Assembly (NCBI GenBank): GCA_024409025.1
Contig: JAKSUM010000099.1
Span: 1 to 5,550, forward strand
Direction of reading: 5' to 3'
Source: a bacterium
Lineage (GTDB): Bacteria; Vulcanimicrobiota; CADAWZ01
Length of the DNA: 5,550 bases
In this document: positions 1-5,529 of the stretch, piece after piece
Layout: each line of letters begins with the position of its first letter
Position numbering within the stretch: position 1 is the first letter of the stretch
Translations under genes and position numbers: made by a program
Notes under the pieces: model-generated
What the model saw: only the letters and a program-made list of their open reading frames with translations
What the model was told of the DNA's origin: nothing
Database searches by the model: none

Positions 1-1
1 C

Positions 2-23
2 AAAAAAGGCTTTCGCCAAAGGC
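2..23 (-). terminator. Weak terminator-like hairpin, third in a stack
   Basis: Read on the minus strand, an imperfect stem (23-18 with 13-8, one C:C mismatch, four-base loop) is followed by six T residues (7-2). An alternative fold is a three-base GGC/GCC stem around a GAAA loop. It lies beyond two stronger terminators of the nucleotidase gene and may be a backup site. The stem is short and imperfect, so this could be chance in an A-rich stretch. Confidence 0.3.
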
Positions 24-50
24 AAGAAAAAACAAAAAACACAGAAAATA

Positions 51-90
51 GCAAAAAAAAACAGCAGGGAAATCCTGCTGTTTTTTTTGC
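51..90. terminator. Strong bidirectional intrinsic terminator
   Basis: The arms CAGCAGG (62-68) and CCTGCTG (74-80) form a perfect 7-bp stem around a five-base loop (69-73). The stem is flanked by A53-61 on the left and T81-88 on the right. An outer GC/GC pair (51-52 with 89-90) extends the symmetry. The T-tract serves plus-strand transcripts arriving from the left, and the A-tract gives a nine-U tail on the minus strand. It therefore looks like a terminator between convergent genes, with a plus-strand gene probably ending at or just outside the left edge. It can also back up the terminator at 108-138. Confidence 0.8.
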
Positions 91-107
91 CATTAAATCT
101 ACATGAT

Positions 108-138
108 AAAAAAGGCAGGCTATTACGCCTGCCTTTTT
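108..138. terminator. Intrinsic terminator of the nucleotidase gene (potentially bidirectional)
   Basis: The arms GGCAGGC (114-120) and GCCTGCC (127-133) make a perfect 7-bp GC-rich stem with a six-base loop. A108-113 precede it and T134-138 follow. On the minus strand the hairpin begins about 15 bases after the nucleotidase stop codon and is followed by six U residues. This is the expected position and form of a Rho-independent terminator for that gene. Confidence 0.85.
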
Positions 139-152
139 ACGATATTCAGTTA

Positions 153-1916
153 TTATCTGCCGCTGGGCATGGGAGCAAGGTAATGCTGCCTTTCGCCTGC
201 ATGGGTGTTGGCTTCAGTGAACGGGCCATGCTGTATCATATAGTCCTTGAGAGCTTCACGGATAATGATATTCTCGTCCTTCACGTTCTTGCCATGGGTG
301 AGATCCGTATAACCGTTGCTGCCGCCGGCAAGGAAGTCTGCCGTCGCAACCTTATACGTCTTGTTAAGGTCGAGAGGCTCGCCGTTTACCATGATGTTGG
401 AGCAGCGGTTGCCTTTTGACTTGCGGGGATCGATGTCCATCTTCATTCCGCTGACCTCAATCGTTCCCCTGCTTCTGCCGGCGCTCTCTTCCATAACGCC
501 CTTAAGCTGCTTTCCGGTAAGCTCCATGGTTACGAGTCCGTTGTCGAAAGGAAGAACCTTGAATACGTCGCCATAAGTAATCGGACCGGCTTTAATCTCG
601 TCTCTGATGCCGCCTGAATTCGTGAAAGCGACATCGGCTCCAACTGCATTTCTCATGGCGTCAGTAATGACGTCGCCCATAAGAGTCTCCGGGAATTTGC
701 CTCTTCTTGTAAGGGTGATATCCGTCTTTCCGACAACTTCGCCCATTACCTTGTTGACTTCGACCATGATAGGCTCAAGAACCTGCTCTACTCCGGCATC
801 CTTGCCGTAGTTCTTGTCATTGATGGGGTTCATCTTGCTCTCATAGGAAACAACCTTATCTGTCTTGGGATTGTACTGGAGATCAAGCTGTCCGAGGTTG
901 AAGCCCTTTGAACCGGCCTGTACGATAAGCGTATCTCCGACAACCTTGGGAGGATTCATGACTGCATGGCTGTGGGCGCTGACTATAACGTCAACTCCGG
1001 AAACATGCTTTGCCATTTCAGCATCAGCCTCGGGACCATTGTGGGAAAGAACAACAACCATCTGGGCGCCCTGCTTTTCAAGCTCCGCCTTATACTTTGT
1101 TACGGTCTTGGCAGCGTCATTGAAGTGAATGCCTACGGTGTTTTCAGCTGAAGTATCATTAGCGGTCTTTTCAGAGCCTATTCCGATAACTCCGACCTTT
1201 ACGCCGTTGATTTCCTTCATCATGTATGCTTCTGTTCCAGGAAGCATATTTCCCTTATCGTCAACAATATTGGCGCCAAGTACAGGGAAATTGGCAGTAT
1301 CAAGCATATTTCCGAGAGCATTGAGGCCCCAGTCAAAATCATGATTGCCTACGACTGTCGCGTCGTATCCGAGCTGGTTGAGAACCTTCATAACGGTCTC
1401 ACCCTTGTCCATGCCTCCAATATAGCTGCCCTGAGCCCAGTCTCCTCCGTCAAGGACTATGGAGCCCGTTTCAGCGCTCTTCTCTTTGATGGCTGTTGCA
1501 AGGTGGGTAAGTCCGCCCTTCATGTTTCCGGGATTCTTATTGTCCTCGGAAGGAAGGACTGCGCCATGGATATCGTTAGTGAAAAGGATTCTGATCGGGA
1601 CAAGGCCTGCTCCGGAAGGTCCGGGAACCATGGATGCGGCTGCGGAGAACGCAGTTTCCATAGCTCTTTCAGCTGTCATCTCTCCAGGAGTCTTTGAAAC
1701 TTCTGACACATCGGACGCTTCGACAGATGAAGACTGTCTGAGCATGGCTGAGCGGAGCTGCTTCATATCGTCAGAGGGCTTGGCTTCTGCCGAACGGGCG
1801 AATCCGTCATTAATCTGAGCCTGAGCTTCAGTTTCTGCCTTTTCCGCATGTACGGGCTGAGCGTTTACCGGCTGAGTATAGATGCTGGTCATAGACCCTA
1901 TATTTCCGATATTCAT
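153..1916 (-). CDS. 5'-nucleotidase / UshA-family bifunctional metallophosphatase with atypical N-terminus
   Basis: This 587-residue protein should hydrolyse nucleoside 5'-phosphates or related phosphoesters using two metal ions. The calcineurin-like catalytic domain runs from about residue 106 to 350. It carries NDIHG (114-118), GDW..GS (158-164), GNHDFDWG (190-197), the SHNG histidine (H292) and SAHSHA (H315, H317), so the full metal-ligand set is present. The C-terminal 5'-nucleotidase domain (about 390-575) has FTNSGGIR (431-438), VLPFDN (454-459), LTGKQL (466-471) and FLAGGSNGY (528-536), matching the substrate-binding signatures of the family. Residues 1-105 are the odd part: polar, rich in Ala, Glu and Ser, low in complexity, with no hydrophobic signal peptide, although most relatives are exported. 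The start is well supported, because GGAGG (1927-1923) lies six bases before the ATG and a promoter lies further upstream. The gene has its own promoter and terminator, so it appears monocistronic. The enzyme family is secure; the exact substrate and cellular location are not. Confidence 0.95.
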   Translation of the reverse strand: MNIGNIGSMTSIYTQPVNAQPVHAEKAETEAQAQINDGFARSAEAKPSDDMKQLRSAMLRQSSSVEASDVSEVSKTPGEMTAERAMETAFSAAASMVPGPSGAGLVPIRILFTNDIHGAVLPSEDNKNPGNMKGGLTHLATAIKEKSAETGSIVLDGGDWAQGSYIGGMDKGETVMKVLNQLGYDATVVGNHDFDWGLNALGNMLDTANFPVLGANIVDDKGNMLPGTEAYMMKEINGVKVGVIGIGSEKTANDTSAENTVGIHFNDAAKTVTKYKAELEKQGAQMVVVLSHNGPEADAEMAKHVSGVDVIVSAHSHAVMNPPKVVGDTLIVQAGSKGFNLGQLDLQYNPKTDKVVSYESKMNPINDKNYGKDAGVEQVLEPIMVEVNKVMGEVVGKTDITLTRRGKFPETLMGDVITDAMRNAVGADVAFTNSGGIRDEIKAGPITYGDVFKVLPFDNGLVTMELTGKQLKGVMEESAGRSRGTIEVSGMKMDIDPRKSKGNRCSNIMVNGEPLDLNKTYKVATADFLAGGSNGYTDLTHGKNVKDENIIIREALKDYMIQHGPFTEANTHAGERQHYLAPMPSGR

Positions 1917-1971
1917 TAAATGCCTCCAAATTGTGGTTTTGCAAATAAAACTAAATCGATAGATTTCCTAT

Positions 1972-2000
1972 ATTATAACATCAGACAAGAATTACGGCAA
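1972..2000 (-). promoter_or_regulatory. Sigma-70-type promoter of the nucleotidase gene
   Basis: On the minus strand, TTGCCG (2000-1995) is followed by a spacer of exactly 17 bases and then a perfect TATAAT (1977-1972). The -10 is preceded by TGT, forming an extended -10 (TGTTATAAT). The -35 matches the consensus TTGACA at four of six positions. Initiation would fall near 1965, giving a leader of roughly 50 bases that includes the GGAGG ribosome binding site. This is the best promoter in the window. It lies just downstream of the terminator of the preceding gene, as expected for an independent unit. Confidence 0.75.
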
Positions 2001-2052
2001 TAAGAAAACGATCGGAAAATTGTAACAAAATTGCTAAATTTCCGACTGAAAC

Positions 2053-2079
2053 AAAAAACAGCCTGCTTAAAAGCAGGCT
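2053..2079 (-). terminator. Intrinsic terminator of the secreted-protein gene
   Basis: The arms AGCCTGCT (2060-2067) and AGCAGGCT (2072-2079) pair perfectly around a four-base loop. On the minus strand the stem is followed by G and then six T residues (2058-2053). The hairpin begins five bases after the TAG stop of the gene at 2085-2867. There is no comparable T-run on the plus side, so it acts on minus-strand transcripts. Confidence 0.8.
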
Positions 2080-2084
2080 TAATA

Positions 2085-2867
2085 CTATTTTGACAATTCA
2101 TGGGGAAGCAGAGGCCTGTACGCCACGGAATAATAATTTTTCTTCTGCCTTATGTAAACAGGCAGATCCGCAGTCATATAAGGAACCTGATATTTTATCG
2201 TCCTTACAACCTTTTTAGCCTGCTTTCCGGAAAGCTTTGATGAGGCAATTCCGGCCATGCCGGCATCACTTGTAAAATCCTCAAGATCAATATTGGTCTT
2301 CCATGAAATGATTCTGTGCAGGGAATCCTTGTCAGGAGCCGGAACGCTTTTTGCAAAGAACATTATGTCATCACATTCGTATTCCTCTGCCTCAGGATCG
2401 GAGAAATAGGCGACATAACGGTAAAATGCGGCAAGCTCGGAAGGAATGGTCTTCTGCTTCATGGCATAATCGATTCCCCTGACGGAAAATTTTCTCGTCT
2501 CGGTTCCGGAATTATAGGTTATATTGACACAAGGCATCCTCTTCATAGGGGTATCGTCATAAACGTCATTCCATTCATCCGACGAATCAAAAAATTTTCT
2601 TACTTCGGAAATCTTATCTTCCGAAAGCTTCGTATCCATAAGAAATATGAGCCCGTCCTCACCTACCGTGGAATAGATAAGGCGACCGTCCTTATAAAGG
2701 CAGAAGACAGGAACTCTTGACATATTGGATATATCCTTCCTTACTCCGCCTTCCGAATCAACAAAAACAATTATCTCCGATGACGGCGGCTGATAGGCGG
2801 CAAAAGCCGGACAGGCAAAAAAAGCGCATGCTAAAGCCAATATAAATGCGAAAAATATTTTTTTCAT
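2085..2867 (-). CDS. Secreted protein of unknown function with N-terminal signal peptide
   Basis: I do not recognise a family for this 260-residue protein. Residues 1-23 form a typical Sec signal peptide: MKK, then a hydrophobic core rich in Phe, Ala and Leu, ending AFA before AYQ, a plausible signal peptidase I site. Cysteines at 14 and 19 lie inside the signal but no canonical lipobox is evident. The mature part is soluble, with no further membrane segment, and holds three cysteines (56, 113, 165). Around 53-92, a strand-like VPVFCLYKDGRLIYS is followed by TKLSEDKISEVRKFF, a layout seen in various uncharacterised secreted bacterial proteins. A second such block, SSKLSGKQAKKVVRTI, lies near 209-224, and the tail reads YRPLLPHE. 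The start at 2867 was chosen because GGGAG (2878-2874) sits six bases upstream and the signal peptide begins there. The open frame continues upstream to 3047, but that part overlaps the MoxR gene and has no protein-like character. A terminator lies upstream and another directly downstream. Confidence 0.85.
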   Translation of the reverse strand: MKKIFFAFILALACAFFACPAFAAYQPPSSEIIVFVDSEGGVRKDISNMSRVPVFCLYKDGRLIYSTVGEDGLIFLMDTKLSEDKISEVRKFFDSSDEWNDVYDDTPMKRMPCVNITYNSGTETRKFSVRGIDYAMKQKTIPSELAAFYRYVAYFSDPEAEEYECDDIMFFAKSVPAPDKDSLHRIISWKTNIDLEDFTSDAGMAGIASSKLSGKQAKKVVRTIKYQVPYMTADLPVYIRQKKNYYSVAYRPLLPHELSK

Positions 2868-2889
2868 AAATTTCTCCCGCGGTTTATTT

Positions 2890-2917
2890 AAAAAAAATCC
2901 GATGCCGAAGCATCGGA
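2890..2917 (-). terminator. Intrinsic terminator with TTCG loop after the MoxR gene
   Basis: On the minus strand TCCGATGC (2917-2910) pairs with GCATCGGA (2905-2898) around the loop TTCG (2909-2906), and eight T residues follow (2897-2890). C(UUCG)G is an exceptionally stable RNA tetraloop. Here the closing bases are C2910 and G2905 on the minus strand, so the match is exact. The hairpin begins five bases after the MoxR stop codon. It lies between that gene and the secreted-protein gene, whose ATG is only about 20 bases past the T-tract. It either ends the operon or lowers expression of the distal gene. Confidence 0.85.
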
Positions 2918-2922
2918 ATAAT

Positions 2923-3879
2923 TTATACAGGAACTGATACGGAGGCAAGGATCTTGTCAGTGAATACCGATGCAGGATTGTTTCCCCTTCCCCCATAAGC
3001 CATTCTGATTCTGTGATCGAGAACAGGATGAGCCGCCTTCTTAACATCGTCAGGAGTAACGTAATTCCTTCCGTTCATGACGGCAAAAGCCCTTGCCGCC
3101 CTCTGAAGGGCTATTGAGGCTCTGGGGCTCGCCCCAAGAAAGACCGAGGAATCCTTTCTCGTAGATCTGACTATTTCAAGAATATAATTCTTTACAGAAT
3201 CGCTGACAAAAACATTTTCAGTAAATTTCTGTATTGCCCTTAAATCAGGCAGAGGATCTGCAGGCATAAGAGACTCGCTTTTCTCGCCTTCCTTCTGATC
3301 CAGAATAAGAAATTCAGAATCAAGATCCGGATATCCGAGAGATGCTCTGACAAAAAATCTGTCAAGCTGTGCCTCAGGAAGCGGAAAAGTTCCGTCATAT
3401 TCAATCGGATTCTGCGTGGCAATAATCATAAAAGGCCTTGGCAGCCTCATGGATACGCCGTCAGAGGTAACCTGCCGCTCCTCCATACATTCGAGAAGAG
3501 CCGACTGGGTTTTCGGATTAGCCCTATTTATCTCGTCTATAAGTACAATATTGTTATTGACAGGTCCCGGCCTGAAAACAAAATCCTCAATCTTCCTGTT
3601 GTATATATTTACGCCAAGAACGTCAGAAGGCAGAAGATCCGAGGTGCACTGTATCCTTCCGCATGAAAATCCCAAAGACGCTCCCAAAGCCTTTGCAAGA
3701 AGGGTCTTGCCGACTCCCGGAACATCCTCAAGAAGCATATGGCCTTCACAGAAAAGGGCACATACGGCGGTCATAACCGTATCATGCTTGCCAATAACCA
3801 CCTTTTCTATATTAGCGGCAATCCTGTCAGACGCATCCTTGCAGTAAGCCGCATCAATTGAAATACTCTGATTCATCAT
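2923..3879 (-). CDS. MoxR-family AAA+ ATPase
   Basis: The 318-residue product is a full-length MoxR-type AAA+ ATPase, a group thought to act as chaperones that help assemble or activate protein complexes. Visible motifs in order are Walker A DVPGVGKT (52-59), Walker B VLIDEINRA (112-120), sensor 1 in ATQNP (154-158), the arginine-finger region EAQLDRFF (169-176, R174) and sensor 2 in GASPRAS (249-255, R253). The lid helices follow, ending near FTDKILASVSVPV. All catalytic positions look intact. The ATG overlaps the phosphatase stop codon by one base (TAATG), which implies translational coupling. A second in-frame ATG directly follows, and GGTGA (3888-3884) is better spaced for it (six bases rather than three), so the true start may be 3876. 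The usual DUF58 and von Willebrand A partner genes are not found next to it within the window. The family is certain; the client is unknown. Confidence 0.96.
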   Translation of the reverse strand: MMNQSISIDAAYCKDASDRIAANIEKVVIGKHDTVMTAVCALFCEGHMLLEDVPGVGKTLLAKALGASLGFSCGRIQCTSDLLPSDVLGVNIYNRKIEDFVFRPGPVNNNIVLIDEINRANPKTQSALLECMEERQVTSDGVSMRLPRPFMIIATQNPIEYDGTFPLPEAQLDRFFVRASLGYPDLDSEFLILDQKEGEKSESLMPADPLPDLRAIQKFTENVFVSDSVKNYILEIVRSTRKDSSVFLGASPRASIALQRAARAFAVMNGRNYVTPDDVKKAAHPVLDHRIRMAYGGRGNNPASVFTDKILASVSVPV

Positions 3880-4850
3880 TATTCACCGGAGCTGTAATAA
3901 ATCTCCACATAAGGCTGGCTTCCTGGAACGCCATGCAAATCTATGTTAACAATCCTACCCTCATAGGACATTACAGGATAGTCCTTTCTGACAGGCGTGT
4001 GTCCGACAACAAATCCTTTTATCTTCATCATCCTGAGCATCTCGTCAATTTCAGCTGAAGTATGGGGTTTTGTCCTCTGTCCGGTGGAAAAATCAAATCC
4101 CCAGACCTTTCTCCCCCACAGGAATGCCTCTTTCAGCCTGTGCTTGACTCCGCACTGCATCTTTCCAGCATTCTGAATCGGAACCCAGAATTCTTTTTTG
4201 TCCGGAACGGAATGGGAATAAAGCCTTCCGTTTATTACGACTCCAAGCATCAGATGATCCTTAAGGAATTTTCCCATATCGCCATTAAGGGAATTTCTCC
4301 ATGCATCAAGACCTCCGAAGCTGGCAACAGTTTCCTTTCCGCCCTGAACAAACCAGTTAAGGAAGCGCATAATAGCGTCCATTATCTTTCCGGAATCAGG
4401 ATCATCCATATATTTCTGGGCAACGACGGCATAGCCGGTAGGATTATCAACGATCTCCCTTACGTCATCTTCCCCAATAATGTCAAAAATTGAAAGCGAT
4501 TCGAACATCATGTCGTCATGATTGCCCATAAGCATATAGACTCTTGACGTGAAAGACTTATTCTTTTTTGAAAGCTTTTCAACAGTTTCAAAGAGGAACT
4601 TTATCAGCCACAGAACCTTGTAGCTGCCCATTTTCCATTCCCTCTGATCCCCTTCAAGAAGCTCGCCTCTCCAGTCAATATAGTCGCCTATAAAAACAAG
4701 ATCGACATTATCGCTGAAAGGGTCCCAGACGAGGGTACCCGGTATAAGAATCTGCTGTTCTTCAAGTATCCTTAGGATGCGGTAATAATCGCCATGCAAA
4801 TCGCCTATAGCTACGACTTTTCTGAGCTTTCCGCCTGTATTAAAAGACAT
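3879..4850 (-). CDS. PPP-like calcineurin-type metallophosphatase
   Basis: The 323-residue product has the motif series of the PPP branch of metallophosphatases, which includes bacterial serine/threonine phosphatases such as PrpA, the diadenosine tetraphosphatase ApaH, and Shewanella-like phosphatases. The series is GDLHG (16-20), GDYIDWRG (55-62), GNHDD (109-113), SHSVP with H213 (212-216) and VVGHTP with H284 (281-286), so all metal ligands are present. WFVQGGKETVASFGG (166-180) resembles the conserved GG..T..SYG segment of these enzymes. The usual Arg right after GDxxD is Trp here, with Arg one place later. There is no signal peptide, so a cytoplasmic enzyme acting on phosphoproteins or nucleotides is likely. 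The ATG at 4850 was chosen because the conserved domain begins directly after it; AGAG (4864-4861) is a weak RBS ten bases upstream. The frame could extend to a TTG at 4979, but those 43 residues lie in AT-rich DNA and look non-coding. It is the first gene of the unit continuing into MoxR. Confidence 0.92.
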   Translation of the reverse strand: MSFNTGGKLRKVVAIGDLHGDYYRILRILEEQQILIPGTLVWDPFSDNVDLVFIGDYIDWRGELLEGDQREWKMGSYKVLWLIKFLFETVEKLSKKNKSFTSRVYMLMGNHDDMMFESLSIFDIIGEDDVREIVDNPTGYAVVAQKYMDDPDSGKIMDAIMRFLNWFVQGGKETVASFGGLDAWRNSLNGDMGKFLKDHLMLGVVINGRLYSHSVPDKKEFWVPIQNAGKMQCGVKHRLKEAFLWGRKVWGFDFSTGQRTKPHTSAEIDEMLRMMKIKGFVVGHTPVRKDYPVMSYEGRIVNIDLHGVPGSQPYVEIYYSSGE

Positions 4851-5064
4851 AATTAATTTTCTCTGCTTTATTAGTATTTGAGCTTCCTGAAAACAGGAAT
4901 GAAAGAAATTTCGTGAAAAATTTATTCTTATATATTTATGACAAATCAGGCGAAAAACCTTTTCTTTGGCATTTTTCAAAAAATTATTTTAAGAAAGATG
5001 CTTTTATCGAGATTTTAAATCATAATTCATGATATAATATAAGAAAAAAGGGAGGGATGCGCAT
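4851..5064. other. Divergent AT-rich intergenic regulatory region
   Basis: This 214-base region separates the minus-strand phosphatase gene from plus-strand birA and must hold both promoters. The birA side is clear (see 5030-5038). On the minus side I see AT-rich -10-like hexamers, for example TATAAG near 4934-4929, but no well-spaced -35, so I do not assign a promoter. A 6-bp hairpin TTCCTG/CAGGAA with a four-base loop (4884-4899) falls in the probable phosphatase leader. It lacks a U-tract and so is not a terminator. No small gene with an RBS is evident. Confidence 0.5.
5030..5038 (+). promoter_or_regulatory. Extended -10 promoter of birA
   Basis: TGATATAAT (5030-5038) is an extended -10 (TG, one base, perfect TATAAT). 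No convincing -35 lies 16-18 bases upstream, which extended -10 promoters tolerate. Initiation would be near 5045, leaving a leader of about 20 bases that contains GGGAGGG (5050-5056). The -10 overlaps an inverted repeat ATCAT-N5-ATGAT (5019-5033), which could be an operator or chance in AT-rich DNA. Confidence 0.6.
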
Positions 5065-5529
5065 ATGCTGTACAAGGAAAATCCAAGATGGGCAGACATG
5101 GTCACTGCAATAGAAGAGACAGGATCGATACTTGAATACGCAAAGCTTAAGGCGTCAGAAGGAGCCGGCCATGGCTCATGCTTCATGGCAAGAAGGCAGA
5201 CTAACGGCAGAGGAAGGCTGGGCAGGGTATGGCTTTCTCCCGAAGGCGGCCTGTACATTACAATAATCCTAAGGCCAGAAAAGCTGCAGAAGGGTCTGTC
5301 TCTGGCAATAGCACTGTGGATTTCAGAATTTCTTGAATCAGAGACCGGAAAACAGGCTGAAGTCATATGGCCGAATGACATATATTTTGAAGGCAAAAAA
5401 ATATGCGGAATCCTTCTTGAAGGGGCATACGACGGGGACAAAGGATATATAGCCGCAGGAATCGGAATAAACCTTAATTCCGAAGTCAGCGATGAAGGAA
5501 GAAATCCTGAGGGTATAAATCCGGTATAA
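5065..5529 (+). CDS. birA: Biotin--[biotin carboxyl carrier protein] ligase, frame interrupted by stop
   Basis: BirA activates biotin to biotinyl-5'-AMP and attaches it to the carrier lysine of biotin-dependent carboxylases such as acetyl-CoA carboxylase. Residues 15-26 match the conserved ST..E.AK region, although it reads ETGSILEYAK. RQTNGRGRLGRVW (44-56) is the biotinyl-AMP binding loop. IWPNDIYFEGKKICGILLEG (101-120) carries the WPND motif and the catalytic-site Lys (K112), with Ile where Lys usually precedes WPND. AAGIGINLN (130-138) is the next signature. There is no N-terminal DNA-binding domain, so this is a ligase-only form that should not repress biotin genes itself. GGGAGGG (5050-5056) lies eight bases before the ATG; an ATG at 5057 is out of frame. 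The frame ends at TAA 5527-5529 after 154 residues, whereas ligase-only enzymes are about 230-260. The seven codons after it, still in frame, read VFELTGT, which fits the family's next segment. This therefore looks like a nonsense-interrupted gene or a sequence error, with the 3' part outside the window. Confidence 0.85.
   Translation: MLYKENPRWADMVTAIEETGSILEYAKLKASEGAGHGSCFMARRQTNGRGRLGRVWLSPEGGLYITIILRPEKLQKGLSLAIALWISEFLESETGKQAEVIWPNDIYFEGKKICGILLEGAYDGDKGYIAAGIGINLNSEVSDEGRNPEGINPV

Noticed and set aside
87..419. Plus-strand open frame of 110 codons at the left edge
   Set aside because: It runs through a terminator hairpin and then antisense to the nucleotidase C-terminal domain, whose family motifs are clear. 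It has no RBS of note.
2085..2867. Lipoprotein assignment for the secreted protein
   Set aside because: Cysteines 14 and 19 are in the signal region, but neither is preceded by a canonical lipobox with Leu at -3. An AFA cleavage site fits signal peptidase I better.
2868..3047. A 60-residue upstream extension of the secreted protein gene in the same frame
   Set aside because: It overlaps the 3' end of the MoxR gene, passes through the terminator hairpin and would bury the signal peptide. The ATG at 2867 has a well-placed RBS.
3416..3847. Plus-strand open frame of 143 codons opposite the MoxR ATPase
   Set aside because: It is an antisense shadow of a gene with complete Walker and sensor motifs; no RBS, promoter or protein signature supports it.
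4884..4899. Hairpin TTCCTG/CAGGAA as a terminator or riboswitch
   Set aside because: It has only 6 bp and no T-tract on either strand, and no recognisable riboswitch core surrounds it. Kept only as a note on the intergenic region.
4851..4979. A 43-residue extension of the phosphatase to a TTG start
   Set aside because: It uses a rare start, lies in AT-rich DNA with no good RBS, and the conserved domain begins immediately after the ATG at 4850.
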